64,000 nucleotides of DNA, from positions 1,178,001 through 1,242,000 of the forward strand of contig CAWFRO010000006.1 of assembly GCA_963818225.1 (NCBI GenBank), written 5' to 3'. The position numbers and the translations under genes were made by a program. Numbering within the stretch: position 1 is the first letter of the stretch; every line of letters starts with the position of its first letter. The stretch comes from Palsa-504 sp963818225 (GTDB lineage Bacteria > Actinomycetota > Actinomycetes > Streptosporangiales > Streptosporangiaceae). Of this stretch, positions 1 through 8,453 are shown in pieces. A model generated the notes under the pieces. That model did no database searches and was not told the DNA's origin. It saw only the letters and a program-made list of their open reading frames with translations.

Positions 1-793
1 ATCTTCTTCCGGGCCCGGGCGCGTTGCCCGTGGCGGGATCTGCCGGAGGGCTTCGGGTACTGGAAGACCGTCTATTACCGGCATCGCCGCTGGTCCCTGG
101 ACGGGACCTGGGAAAGATCTGGATGGCCTGCGGGCCGGATGCGATGAGGCCGAGGGCAAGGAGTGGACGGTCAGCGCCGACTGCACGGTCGCCCCGCCTC
201 AGCGCGCGGCCGGCGCTCGCCGTGCCCGGGCCGCTGACTGACCTCGCGGGGGGCTTTAGCGAATGACAGGAAATCCGGCCGGGAGGCGATCGGCCGGTCC
301 CGGGGCGGGCTGACCACCAAGATCCACCTGGCCGCGGACCAGCGCTGCCGCCCGGTCGCCCGGCTGACCACCCCTGGCCAGCACGGCGACTGCCCGCAGT
401 TCATCCCGCTGATGAACGCCATCGCCATCCGCGCGGCGCGGCTCGGGCAGGTCACGCGCGGCGCCCGGCCGGGCGATGGCCGACAAGGCGTACTCCTCGG
501 CGGGCAACGGCGCCTGGCTGCGGCAACGCGGCATCAAGACGGTCATCCCGGTCAAGGAAGACCAGAAGCAGCACCGCCGCAACCGGGGACGGGCCGCGGC
601 GGCCGCCGCCTTCGACGCCGCGCTGGTACACCAAGCGCAACACCGTCGAACGCTGCTTCAGCAAGCTCAAGCAGTTCCGCGCGGTGGCCACCCGCTATGA
701 CAAGCGCGAGCGGATCTACCAAGGCACCATCGACGTCGCCTCAATCAGGATGTGGTGCGCGACCTCGTCCGTGATCCACGGGTCACGCCCTAG
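1..793 (+). pseudogene. IS5-type transposase remnant, 5' end cut by window
   Basis: Pieces of one IS5-superfamily DDE transposase can be read in order but in changing frames. They are a CPWRDLPEGFGYWKTVYYRH block (from base 28), a DGLRAGCDEAEGKEWTVSAD block (from 122), a GGLTTKIHLAADQ block (about 305-345), a MADKAYSS...IKTVIPVKEDQK block (from 476) and a RNTVERCFSKLKQFRAVATRY block (from about 638). The natural stop is probably the TAG at 791-793, reached only after another one-base loss near 752. At least four indels are needed to restore one frame, so no functional transposase can be made. No terminal inverted repeat could be identified, because the left end is outside the window. The family call rests on recalled transposase motifs. 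Confidence 0.8.
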
Positions 794-903
794 CGGCAGC
801 TCGACGGTTGCTTCGGGTTGTCGGTCCCTCCCTAGCACCGCGAGTGCCTCGCATCTGCCTTGGCGTTGCCGTTGTCGAGGTGCCGCAATACGCCTGGTCA
901 TGC

Positions 904-2039
904 ATGCTGGCGGCCATGAACGATGCCGGCGGCACCGGCCACGACCAGCTTGGCCATGCTCATGGTCCCGGCGATCACGGTCACGACCACGGCCCGCGCA
1001 GCGGTGACCGCCGGGGTCACGCACATGACCATGGCGACGCCCACGATCACCAGCACGGATCGGGGCTGCTGGACTGGGTCCGGCATCTGATCCATCCGCA
1101 TTCGCATGAGGCGGCCGACAAGGTAGACGCGGCACCGGAAGCCAGCGCGGAAGGCATCCGTGCCTTGTGGATTTCGCTGGGCATCCTCGGCGGCACCGCA
1201 GTCATCCAGGCCATCGTGGTCGTATTCTCCGGATCGGTCGCGCTGCTGGGAGACACGCTGCACAATCTCGCGGACGCGCTAACGGCCCTGCCGCTCGGCG
1301 TCGCGTTCGTCGTCGGGCGCCGACCCGCCAACCGCCGGTACAACTACGGCTACGGCCGGGCCGAAGACCTCGCGGGCATCGCGATCATCGCGATCATCGC
1401 AGCGTCGTCCGCCCTGGCCGCCTACGAGGCAGTCAACCGTCTGACGCATCCCGGCCAGTGAGCAACCTCATCGCGGTGGCCGTCGCCGCGGTGGCCGGCT
1501 TCACCGGCAACGAGCTGGCGGCCCGGTACCGGATCCGGGTAGGCCGCAAGATCGGCTCGGCGGCGCTGGTCGCGGACGGCCTGCACGCGCGCACCGACGG
1601 CTTCACCTCGCTGGCTGTATTGCTGGGCGCCGGAGGGGTGGCATTGGGCTGGGACCGGGCCGACCCGGCCGTCGGCCTGGTCATCACCGTCGCCATCCTG
1701 GCCGTATTGCGGCAGGCTGCCCGAGAAATCTACCGCCGTCTCATGGACGCTGTTGATCCAGACCTGGTCGACCAAGCCGAGCAGACCCTGCAAGGAACCG
1801 CCGGGGTCCTGGGCATAGGCAAGGTCCGGCTGCGCTGGGTCGGACACCAACTCTGGGCCGAATGCGAGATCGTCGTGGATGGCGCCGCCAGCGCACGAAC
1901 AGCCCACCAGGTCACAGCGGCGGCCGAACACGATCTCCTGCATGCGCTGCCCCGGCTGACCGCCGCGCTCGTACACGCCGACCCCCAGGGCGACCCGCAC
2001 GACCCGGATCCCCACGCACTGCTGGCCTCGCACCGCTGA
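904..2039 (+). pseudogene. CDF-family metal cation exporter, split by a frameshift
   Basis: This is a cation diffusion facilitator (CzcD/ZitB type) that would export Zn2+ or a similar metal in exchange for protons. The N-terminal half has a His/Asp-rich cytoplasmic tail (residues about 10-55) and membrane segments with the GDTLHNLADALTALPLG metal-site motif. It stops at TGA 1459-1461. The second half continues in the next frame from GTG 1458 with the second conserved site (VADGLHARTDGFTSLAVLLG) and the soluble C-terminal domain, ending at 2039. The halves overlap as GTGA, so two coupled polypeptides are conceivable, but the family is normally a single chain. The likely cause is a one-base indel near 1455. 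The start at ATG 904 or 916 is uncertain because no clear ribosome binding site is present. Confidence 0.75.
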
Positions 2040-2345
2040 CATCCGCAAAGAATCAAACAAGCTGGCCATCTTCCTCGCCGACCGCGCCTGGCGCGATTCG
2101 GTCCTTACCTGCCCGCTGATCTGTCCAACCCTGCTGCCTCCGGCGCCGCGGGCGGCCTTTCGGACAAGATCGCGCTGGTCTGTCGCAGCGCACCCTGGCT
2201 CCGTCAGCTAAGCCAGCGGGCGGCATTCCGGTGACACTGGCGGCCAGGGACCCCATACCAGTGGAGAGCACCAGTGCGATCGCGGGCGCGACGCTGGAGT
2301 TGTCGTCGTTAGCGTCGTGTCTGAGACAACCGTTAGGAGGCACCA
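2040..2345. other. Intergenic stretch before the hydrolase cluster
   Basis: No gene is supported here. The 3' end carries an AGGAGG ribosome binding site at 2335-2340, five bases before the GTG start at 2346. A weak inverted repeat (GTTGTC near 2299 and GACAAC near 2327) lies just upstream and might belong to a promoter or operator. Confidence 0.5.
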
Positions 2346-3101
2346 GTGAGCACCACTGAGGACCGCATACACAGCGCCAGGCCGACGATCGTCCTGGTGC
2401 ACGGCGCTTTCGCCGACGGCTCGAGCTGGAACGGCGTCATCGAACGGCTGCAGAAGCAGGGCTACACGGTGACCGCCCCGGCCAACCCGCTGCGCGGCGT
2501 CGCCGCGGACTCGGCCTACATCGCCAGCCTGATCAGCCAGATTGACGGCCCGGTGCTGCTGGCCGGGCATTCCTACGGCGGCGCGGTCATCACTAACGCC
2601 GCGACCAGCGCCCCCAACGTCACCGGCTTGGTCTTCATCGCCGCGTTCGCCCCCGATGAGGGCGAACGCCTCGGGGAGGCCACCAGCGGCTCCAAGGACG
2701 CCATCTTGGGCACCGCCCAGGTCCAGTACCGCTACCCAGCCGGACCCGACGGGAAGCCCGCGATCGAGTTCGCGATTGACCCCGCGAAGCTTCGGGAAGT
2801 CTTCGCTGCCGACCTGCCCGCCGAGCAGACCGCGCTGATGGCCGCCACCCAGCGTCCGGTGGCCGCGGCCGCCTTCACCGACGCATCCGGGCCGCCCGCT
2901 TGGAAGAAGCTGCCGTCCTGGGCGCTGGTCGCGACCAGCGACAAGGCGGCTGGCACAGACGTCGTCCGCTCCATGGCCCAGCGCGCCGGCGCTGACATCA
3001 CCGAGGTCGAGGGCTCGCACGTCATCATGATCTCCCAGCCGGAGGCGGTGACCGACCTGATCGTAAAGGCCGCTCGGGCCGTGGCGAAGCCCGGCCAGTA
3101 G
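2346..3101 (+). CDS. Alpha/beta-hydrolase (esterase-like), 251 aa
   Basis: This is a small cytoplasmic alpha/beta-hydrolase. It has the oxyanion-region motif LVHGAFADGSSW (residues 17-28) and the nucleophile elbow GHSYGG with Ser76. The end motif GSHVIMISQPEAV supplies the likely catalytic His, so the triad looks complete. The GTG start is supported by AGGAGG five bases upstream. The sequence resembles the hydrolase at 39826-40611 (shared HGAxADGSSW and VIERLQ patterns), so the two are probably paralogues. It is the first gene of a three-hydrolase run, with the next gene starting seven bases after its stop. Substrate is unknown; small esters or lactones are typical of the family. Confidence 0.85.
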   Translation: MSTTEDRIHSARPTIVLVHGAFADGSSWNGVIERLQKQGYTVTAPANPLRGVAADSAYIASLISQIDGPVLLAGHSYGGAVITNAATSAPNVTGLVFIAAFAPDEGERLGEATSGSKDAILGTAQVQYRYPAGPDGKPAIEFAIDPAKLREVFAADLPAEQTALMAATQRPVAAAAFTDASGPPAWKKLPSWALVATSDKAAGTDVVRSMAQRAGADITEVEGSHVIMISQPEAVTDLIVKAARAVAKPGQ

Positions 3102-3107
3102 ACGACG

Positions 3108-4025
3108 ATGATGCCGGAAACAAGATCCTCGTTCGGCAATCTGAAGCAGGTCGATGCGGGCCTGCTTAGCGTCGGATACGCCGAGGCAGGTCCGGATGAC
3201 GGGCCGGCCGTGATTCTCCTGCACGGGTGGCCCTACGACATCAACAGCTACGCCCAGGTGACACCGCTGCTGGCCGCGGCGGGATACCGGGTAATCGTGC
3301 CCTGGCTCCGCGGATACGGCACCACCCGCTTCCTGTCCGGCGCGACGCCCCGCACCGGCCAGCAATCGGTGCTAGCCGTCGACACCACCGCCCTGATGGA
3401 TGCCCTCGACATCGAGACGGCGGTCATCGGCGGATTCGACTGGGGGGCCCGGACGGCCGACGTTATCGCCGCCCTCTGGCCCGGCCGGTGCAAGGCGCTG
3501 GTGTCGGTCAGCGGCTACCTCATCGGCAGCCAGCGGGCCGGCCAGGATCCCCTGCTCCCGGAGGCCGAGCATTCCTGGTGGTACCAGTTCTACTTCGCGA
3601 CCGAACGCGGCCGGGCCGGCGACGACCGGTACCGGCGCGAGTTCGCCCGGCTCATCTGGCAGTCCGCCTCACCGAAGTGGGTCTTCGACGAATCGACCTT
3701 CGACCAGAGCACCGGTGCCTTCGACAATCCCGATCACGTCGACATCGTCATCCACAACTACCGCTGGCGACTCGGCCTGGCCGCCGGTGATGCACAGTAC
3801 GACGACCTGGAAAGACGTTTGTCCGGCAGCCCCGTCATCACGGTGCCCGCCATCACCCTGGAAGGCGACGCGAACGGTGCGCCCCATCCGGATCCCGGTT
3901 CCTACCGGGAGAAGTTCTCGGGCCGCTACGAGCACCGGACCGTCTCCGGCGGCATCGGGCACAACCTGCCGCAAGAGGCTCCGCAGGCGTTCGCCCAAGC
4001 CATCTTCGACGCCGATAGCTACTGA
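3108..4025 (+). CDS. Alpha/beta-hydrolase, epoxide hydrolase/dehalogenase-like, 305 aa
   Basis: This is an alpha/beta-hydrolase-fold enzyme with LLHGWP at residues 38-42. The nucleophile elbow is GGFDWG with Asp111 instead of Ser, as in epoxide hydrolases and haloalkane dehalogenases. GIGHNLPQEAP near the end carries the likely catalytic His285. An Asp nucleophile implies a covalent alkyl-enzyme intermediate on an epoxide or halide substrate. The lid region (about 140-230) is rich in Trp and Tyr, as expected for a hydrophobic substrate pocket. The gene starts seven bases after the previous hydrolase and has no strong ribosome binding site of its own, so co-transcription is likely. The family assignment is firm and the substrate unknown. 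Confidence 0.82.
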   Translation: MMPETRSSFGNLKQVDAGLLSVGYAEAGPDDGPAVILLHGWPYDINSYAQVTPLLAAAGYRVIVPWLRGYGTTRFLSGATPRTGQQSVLAVDTTALMDALDIETAVIGGFDWGARTADVIAALWPGRCKALVSVSGYLIGSQRAGQDPLLPEAEHSWWYQFYFATERGRAGDDRYRREFARLIWQSASPKWVFDESTFDQSTGAFDNPDHVDIVIHNYRWRLGLAAGDAQYDDLERRLSGSPVITVPAITLEGDANGAPHPDPGSYREKFSGRYEHRTVSGGIGHNLPQEAPQAFAQAIFDADSY

Positions 4026-4089
4026 CCGCTGACGATCACGTCCAGCCATCGCGGATCCAGCCGCCAACCACACACGCAAGGAGAGGGAA

Positions 4090-5289
4090 ATGCCTGCCCA
4101 AGACAGCGCCATCCGGCCGTTCAAAGTCGGTTTCCCGGAAGCGGAGCTCGCCGAGCTGCGCAGGCGGGTCAGCGCCACACGCTGGCCGGAACGCGAGACG
4201 GTCGCTGACGACTCACAGGGCGTACCGCTCGCGATCATGCAGGATCTCGCCCGTCACTGGGCGACCGATTACGACTGGCGCGCATGCGAGACGAGACTGA
4301 ACGACCTGCAGCACTTCACCACCGAGATCGACGGGCTCGACATCCATTTCATCCACGCCCGCTCGCAGCACGAGGACGCGCTGCCGCTGATCGTCACGCA
4401 TGGATGGCCCGGCTCAGTCATCGAGCAGCTGAAGATCATTGACCCGCTTACCGATCCGACGGCGCACGGCGGGACCGCGCAGGACGCGTTCCATCTGGTC
4501 ATCCCGTCCCTGCCCGGTCACGGGTTCTCCGCCAAGCCGACCAGCACGGGATGGGATCCCGCTCGCACCGCACGAGCCTGGACGGTGCTGATGAAGCGGC
4601 TGGGATACACCAGGTTCGTGGCCCAGGGCGGTGACTGGGGCGCGGCCGTCACTCAGGCGATGGGGGAACAGGCCCCGCCAGAGCTGGCCGGCATCCACTC
4701 GAACATGCCCGGCACGGCACCTGCCGCCATCAACACCGCGGTCCAGCGCGGCGACCCGCCACCAGCGGACCTGTCAGAGGAGGAAGCACAGGCCTACGAG
4801 CAGCTGAGCACCTTCTTTGCCAAGCACGTGGCTTACTCGGCGATCATGTCGACGCGTCCGCAGACGCTGTACGGACTGGCTGACTCCCCTATCGACCTGG
4901 CTGCGTTCATGATCGACCATGGTGACGGCACCGGCCAGCCCGGGCTGATCGCCAAAGCGCTCGCCGGGCAGCTCGACAGCGCACTGTCCCGGGACGACAT
5001 CCTGGACAACATCACGCTGTACTGGCTGACCGACACCGGGATCTCCGCGGCCCGCCTGTACTGGGAAAACAAGGCGCCCTTCTTCAACGCCAAGAACATC
5101 ACTATCCCGTACGCCATCAGCGTCTTCCCTGACGAGCTCTACCAGGCCCCGCGCAGCTGGGCCGAGCGCGCCTACCCCCACAACCTCATCCACTACAACA
5201 AGCTCGACCGGGGCGGCCACTTCGCCGCGTGGGAGCAGCCTGACCTGTTCGCCGCCGAGATGCGGGCCTCGTTCCGGTCACTGCGCTAG
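4090..5289 (+). CDS. Epoxide hydrolase with EHN N-terminal domain, 399 aa
   Basis: This is a microsomal/juvenile-hormone-type epoxide hydrolase. The EHN domain occupies residues about 8-115 (FKVGFPEAELAELRRRV, then WPERE). The hydrolase core has THGWPGS (103-109), the GGDWG nucleophile elbow with Asp182, and GGHFAAWEQP with catalytic His377. It would open an epoxide to a diol through a covalent ester. Length matches the family (about 390-400 aa). The start is supported by a GGAGAGGG stretch just before ATG 4090. It is the last gene of the hydrolase run and is followed directly by a strong hairpin. Confidence 0.9.
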   Translation: MPAQDSAIRPFKVGFPEAELAELRRRVSATRWPERETVADDSQGVPLAIMQDLARHWATDYDWRACETRLNDLQHFTTEIDGLDIHFIHARSQHEDALPLIVTHGWPGSVIEQLKIIDPLTDPTAHGGTAQDAFHLVIPSLPGHGFSAKPTSTGWDPARTARAWTVLMKRLGYTRFVAQGGDWGAAVTQAMGEQAPPELAGIHSNMPGTAPAAINTAVQRGDPPPADLSEEEAQAYEQLSTFFAKHVAYSAIMSTRPQTLYGLADSPIDLAAFMIDHGDGTGQPGLIAKALAGQLDSALSRDDILDNITLYWLTDTGISAARLYWENKAPFFNAKNITIPYAISVFPDELYQAPRSWAERAYPHNLIHYNKLDRGGHFAAWEQPDLFAAEMRASFRSLR

Positions 5290-5304
5290 AGGTCTCGCTC
5301 GCCC

Positions 5305-5340
5305 GCGCTCCGGGGGAACACGAGGGCTCCCCCGGAGCGC
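5305..5340. terminator. Perfect 13-bp hairpin after the hydrolase run
   Basis: GCGCTCCGGGGGA (5305-5317) pairs perfectly with 5328-5340 around a 10-base loop. It lies 15 bases after the stop codon at 5289. There is no T tract, as is common for terminators in GC-rich actinomycetes. Confidence 0.65.
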
Positions 5341-5615
5341 GGATGAGCGTCCCAGGTCCAGGCTTCAGAGCAACCGCCAGGCGCGGACCTTCATCCCGTC
5401 TTCATATCTTCTCCACACCGCCTCCTTACCGCGTTGGGTGGATGGGCAGGCGGCCCGCAGCAATATGTCCTGTTCGATACGGGCCGGGCTCCGACGGGAA
5501 ATCCTCATGAGCTCACCGCCTACGCGGGCAGGCACTGGCTCGATCTCCGGGCTACAAGGCCTCTTGGCCGACGTCGCCTTGGGGCACGTCAGGGACACGG
5601 GCTAGCCGACCGTCG
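5341..5615. other. Intergenic stretch before the LuxR pair
   Basis: No gene is supported between the hairpin and the ATG at 5616. No convincing ribosome binding site precedes 5616. The promoter of the following regulator pair probably lies here but could not be recognised. Confidence 0.4.
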
Positions 5616-8396
5616 ATGACGGAGCACTCCTGGCGGCGTGGCCGCACCTCGGGCCTGACCTACCGGCATGCCGAGCGCAGCGCGCTGGACCGGCTGGTCG
5701 ACGCGGTCCGGGCGGGCGAGAGCCGGACCCTGGTCATGCGCGGGGATCCGGGCGTGGGCAAGACGGTGCTGCTGGATCATCTGGCCACGCGGGCGTCGGA
5801 TTCGGGGTGCCGGGTGGCGCGGGCCGCCGGAGTGCAGTCCGAGATGGAGCTGGCGTTCGCGGGGCTGCATCAGCTGTGCGCGCCGATGCTGGATCAGCTG
5901 AGCCGGATTCCCGTTCCGCAGCATGATGCGCTACGGACCGCCTTCGGCATCGCGGCCGGGACGACGCCCGACCGGTTCCTGGTGGGGCTGGGCGTGCTGA
6001 GCCTGCTTTGTGAAGCGGCCGACCAACGGCCGCTGATCTGCGTGATCGACGATGAGCAGTGGCTGGACCGGGCCTCGGTGCAGGCGCTGGGCTTCGCGGC
6101 GCGACGGCTGGGCGCCGACCCGGTCGGCCTCGTGTTCGCCACGAGAGACGCGGGCGGCGAGCTGGCCGGGCTTACCGAGCTGGACATTACCGGCCTGGGC
6201 GACAACGATGCGCGGGAGCTGCTGGATTCAGCCCTCAGGGGGCCGCTCGATCCACAGGTCCGAGACCTGATCGTGGCCGAGACGCGGGGCAACCCGCTGG
6301 CCCTGCTGGAATTGCCGCGCGGCCTGACCCCGGCAGAGCTCGCGGGCGGGTTCGCCCTGCCCGGCGCCCTATCGCTGACCGGCCGGATTGAAAACAGCTT
6401 CGTCCGCCAGCTCGAAGGCCTGCCCGTCCAGACCAGGCGCCTCCTGCAGCTGGCCGCCGCTGATCCGTCTGGTGACCGCGCGCTGGTCTGGCGGGCGGCC
6501 GACCGTCTCGGCATCCCCGTTCAGGCCGCGGCGCCGGCTGTGGAGGCCGGCCTGGTCGAAGTCGGAGCCGATGTGCGGTTCCGCCATCCCCTCGTGCGCT
6601 CAGCGGCCTACGGTTCAGCGTCACCCGCTGACCGGCAGGAGCTGCACGCGGCGCTGGCGGAGGTGACGAACACGCTGGCCGATCCGGACCGGCGCGCCTG
6701 GCACCGGGCCCAGGCCGCGGCGGGCCCGGATGAGGAGGTCGCAGAAGAACTGCAACGGTCGGCCGGGCGTGCTCAGGCCCGAGGCGGGCTGGCCGCCGCG
6801 GCCGCATTCCTGGAATGGTCGGCGGCGCTGACCGTCGATCCGCCCCGGCATGCCCAACGGGCGCTGGCGGCGGCCCAGGCCAGCTTGCAGGCCGGGGCGC
6901 TCGGCCGGGCCCTCAACCTGCTGGCGGCGGCGGAGGCAGGGCCGCTCGATGAGCTCGGCAGCGCCCGGGTGGACCTGCTCCGCGGGCAGATCGCGTTCGC
7001 CTCGGGCCTGGGCCGAGACGCCCCGCCGCTGCTGCTCAACGCGGCCTCCCGGCTCGAGCCGCTTGACCTCGACCTGGCCCGTGAGACCTACCTGAGTGCC
7101 TGGATGGCAGCGTTGTTCGCCGGGCGGCTGGCGGCCGGGGGTGATCTGCTCGAGGTCAGCCGGGCGGCCCGGGCTCTTCCCCCGCACGCGGGGCCGCCGC
7201 GGACGGTCGACCTCGTGCTGGACGGGCTGGCCTGCATCGTGACGGACGGCCCGGCGGCCGCGGCGCCCGCCTTGCGGCGGGCCGTACGCGCCTTTGTCGA
7301 CGCGGACATCACCGCGGAGGACGCCTTCCGCTGGGGCTGGCTGGCCCAGGCGGCCGCCAGCATCCTGTGGGACGACGACGCCTGGCGCACCCTGCTCGTC
7401 CGGCAGGTCCGCCTGGCCCGTGCGGGAGGTGCGCTCGATGAGCTGCCGGTCATGCTCGGCGCGCTGGGCACCGCCGTCGCCTGGAGCGGAGACTTCGAGA
7501 GCGCATCGGCCCTGATCATCGAGGCCGAGACCATCTGCGAGGTGACCGGGGCTCGCGCTGCTCCGTTCACCGCCATAATGCTCGCGTCTTTGCAGGGCCG
7601 CCAGGCCGCGGCGGAATCGCTGATCGAGGTCACCCTCACCGAGGCGCAATCCGCCGGGCAGGGGATCGCGGTGGCCTATGCGCACTGGGCGGCGGCCACT
7701 CTCAACAATGGCCTGGGCCGTTACGAAGAAGCTCTGACGGCAGCCCGGCAGGCTAGCGACGACACCTCCGCGCTGCATATCTCGATGTGGGCGCTGCCTG
7801 AGATGGTCGAGGCCGCCGCGCGCACCGGCGACACGCATCTTGCCACCGACGCCGCCGAGCGCCTGACGGGCTACACCGAAGCGGGCGGGACCGACTTCGG
7901 GCTGGGAATCCAGGCGCGCTGCCAAGCGCTGGTGAGCGGACCGCAAGACGCCGAAAGCCTGTTCCGTGAGGCCATCGAGCGGCTCGGCCGCACCAAGCTG
8001 CGCCCTGAACTCGCCCGTGCCCATCTCCTCTACGGCGAGTGGCTGCGCCGGGCTAATCGCCGTACGGACGCTCGCGCCCAACTGCACGCCGCCCACGCCA
8101 TGCTGGACGCCATCGGGATGGAAGCCTTCGCCGAGCGTGCCCGCCGGGAACTCCTGGCTACCGGGGAGACCGTCCGCAAGCGCACGGCCGAGGCTCTCAC
8201 CACGCTCACTGCGCAGGAGGCCTGCATTGCCCGGCTGGCTCGGGACGGCCTGCCCAACTCTGAGATCGGCGCCCAGCTGTTCCTCAGCGTGCGGACGGTC
8301 GAGTGGCATCTGCGCAAAGTGTTCAGCAAGCTCGGCATCAGCTCACGTCGCGAGCTGCACATGGCGCTGCCCATCGCAGCGGACCAGCCGGCTTAG
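5616..8396 (+). CDS. Giant LuxR-family ATPase regulator (LAL type), 926 aa
   Basis: This is a large ATP-binding LuxR (MalT/LAL-like) transcription regulator. An N-terminal STAND-type ATPase has Walker A GDPGVGKT at residues 43-50 and a Walker B-like LICVIDDEQWLD near 140-151. A long alpha-helical, Ala-rich TPR-like middle follows (about 380-850). The C-terminal LuxR helix-turn-helix (about 866-920) carries LTAQE...NSEIGAQLFLS and RTVEWHLRKVFSKLGI. Such proteins act as ligand- and ATP-gated activators; the inducer here is unknown. The C-terminal HTH is nearly the same as in the genes at 8454 and 16070, pointing to recent paralogy. A second paralogue begins 57 bases downstream on the same strand, so the two may be co-transcribed. 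The start is not backed by a clear ribosome binding site. Confidence 0.88.
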   Translation: MTEHSWRRGRTSGLTYRHAERSALDRLVDAVRAGESRTLVMRGDPGVGKTVLLDHLATRASDSGCRVARAAGVQSEMELAFAGLHQLCAPMLDQLSRIPVPQHDALRTAFGIAAGTTPDRFLVGLGVLSLLCEAADQRPLICVIDDEQWLDRASVQALGFAARRLGADPVGLVFATRDAGGELAGLTELDITGLGDNDARELLDSALRGPLDPQVRDLIVAETRGNPLALLELPRGLTPAELAGGFALPGALSLTGRIENSFVRQLEGLPVQTRRLLQLAAADPSGDRALVWRAADRLGIPVQAAAPAVEAGLVEVGADVRFRHPLVRSAAYGSASPADRQELHAALAEVTNTLADPDRRAWHRAQAAAGPDEEVAEELQRSAGRAQARGGLAAAAAFLEWSAALTVDPPRHAQRALAAAQASLQAGALGRALNLLAAAEAGPLDELGSARVDLLRGQIAFASGLGRDAPPLLLNAASRLEPLDLDLARETYLSAWMAALFAGRLAAGGDLLEVSRAARALPPHAGPPRTVDLVLDGLACIVTDGPAAAAPALRRAVRAFVDADITAEDAFRWGWLAQAAASILWDDDAWRTLLVRQVRLARAGGALDELPVMLGALGTAVAWSGDFESASALIIEAETICEVTGARAAPFTAIMLASLQGRQAAAESLIEVTLTEAQSAGQGIAVAYAHWAAATLNNGLGRYEEALTAARQASDDTSALHISMWALPEMVEAAARTGDTHLATDAAERLTGYTEAGGTDFGLGIQARCQALVSGPQDAESLFREAIERLGRTKLRPELARAHLLYGEWLRRANRRTDARAQLHAAHAMLDAIGMEAFAERARRELLATGETVRKRTAEALTTLTAQEACIARLARDGLPNSEIGAQLFLSVRTVEWHLRKVFSKLGISSRRELHMALPIAADQPA

Positions 8397-8453
8397 CACA
8401 CAGCGACGAGCCGCCTGAGGGGATATGGACTGGTTTGCGCAGCGACGCATAGG

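Noticed and set aside
2297..2332. GTTGTC/GACAAC inverted pair before the first hydrolase
   Set aside because: Only six bases per arm with a long spacer; can occur by chance.
6621..8309. 562-codon minus frame opposite the first LuxR regulator
   Set aside because: Low-complexity shadow of the conserved plus-strand gene, with no motif of its own.
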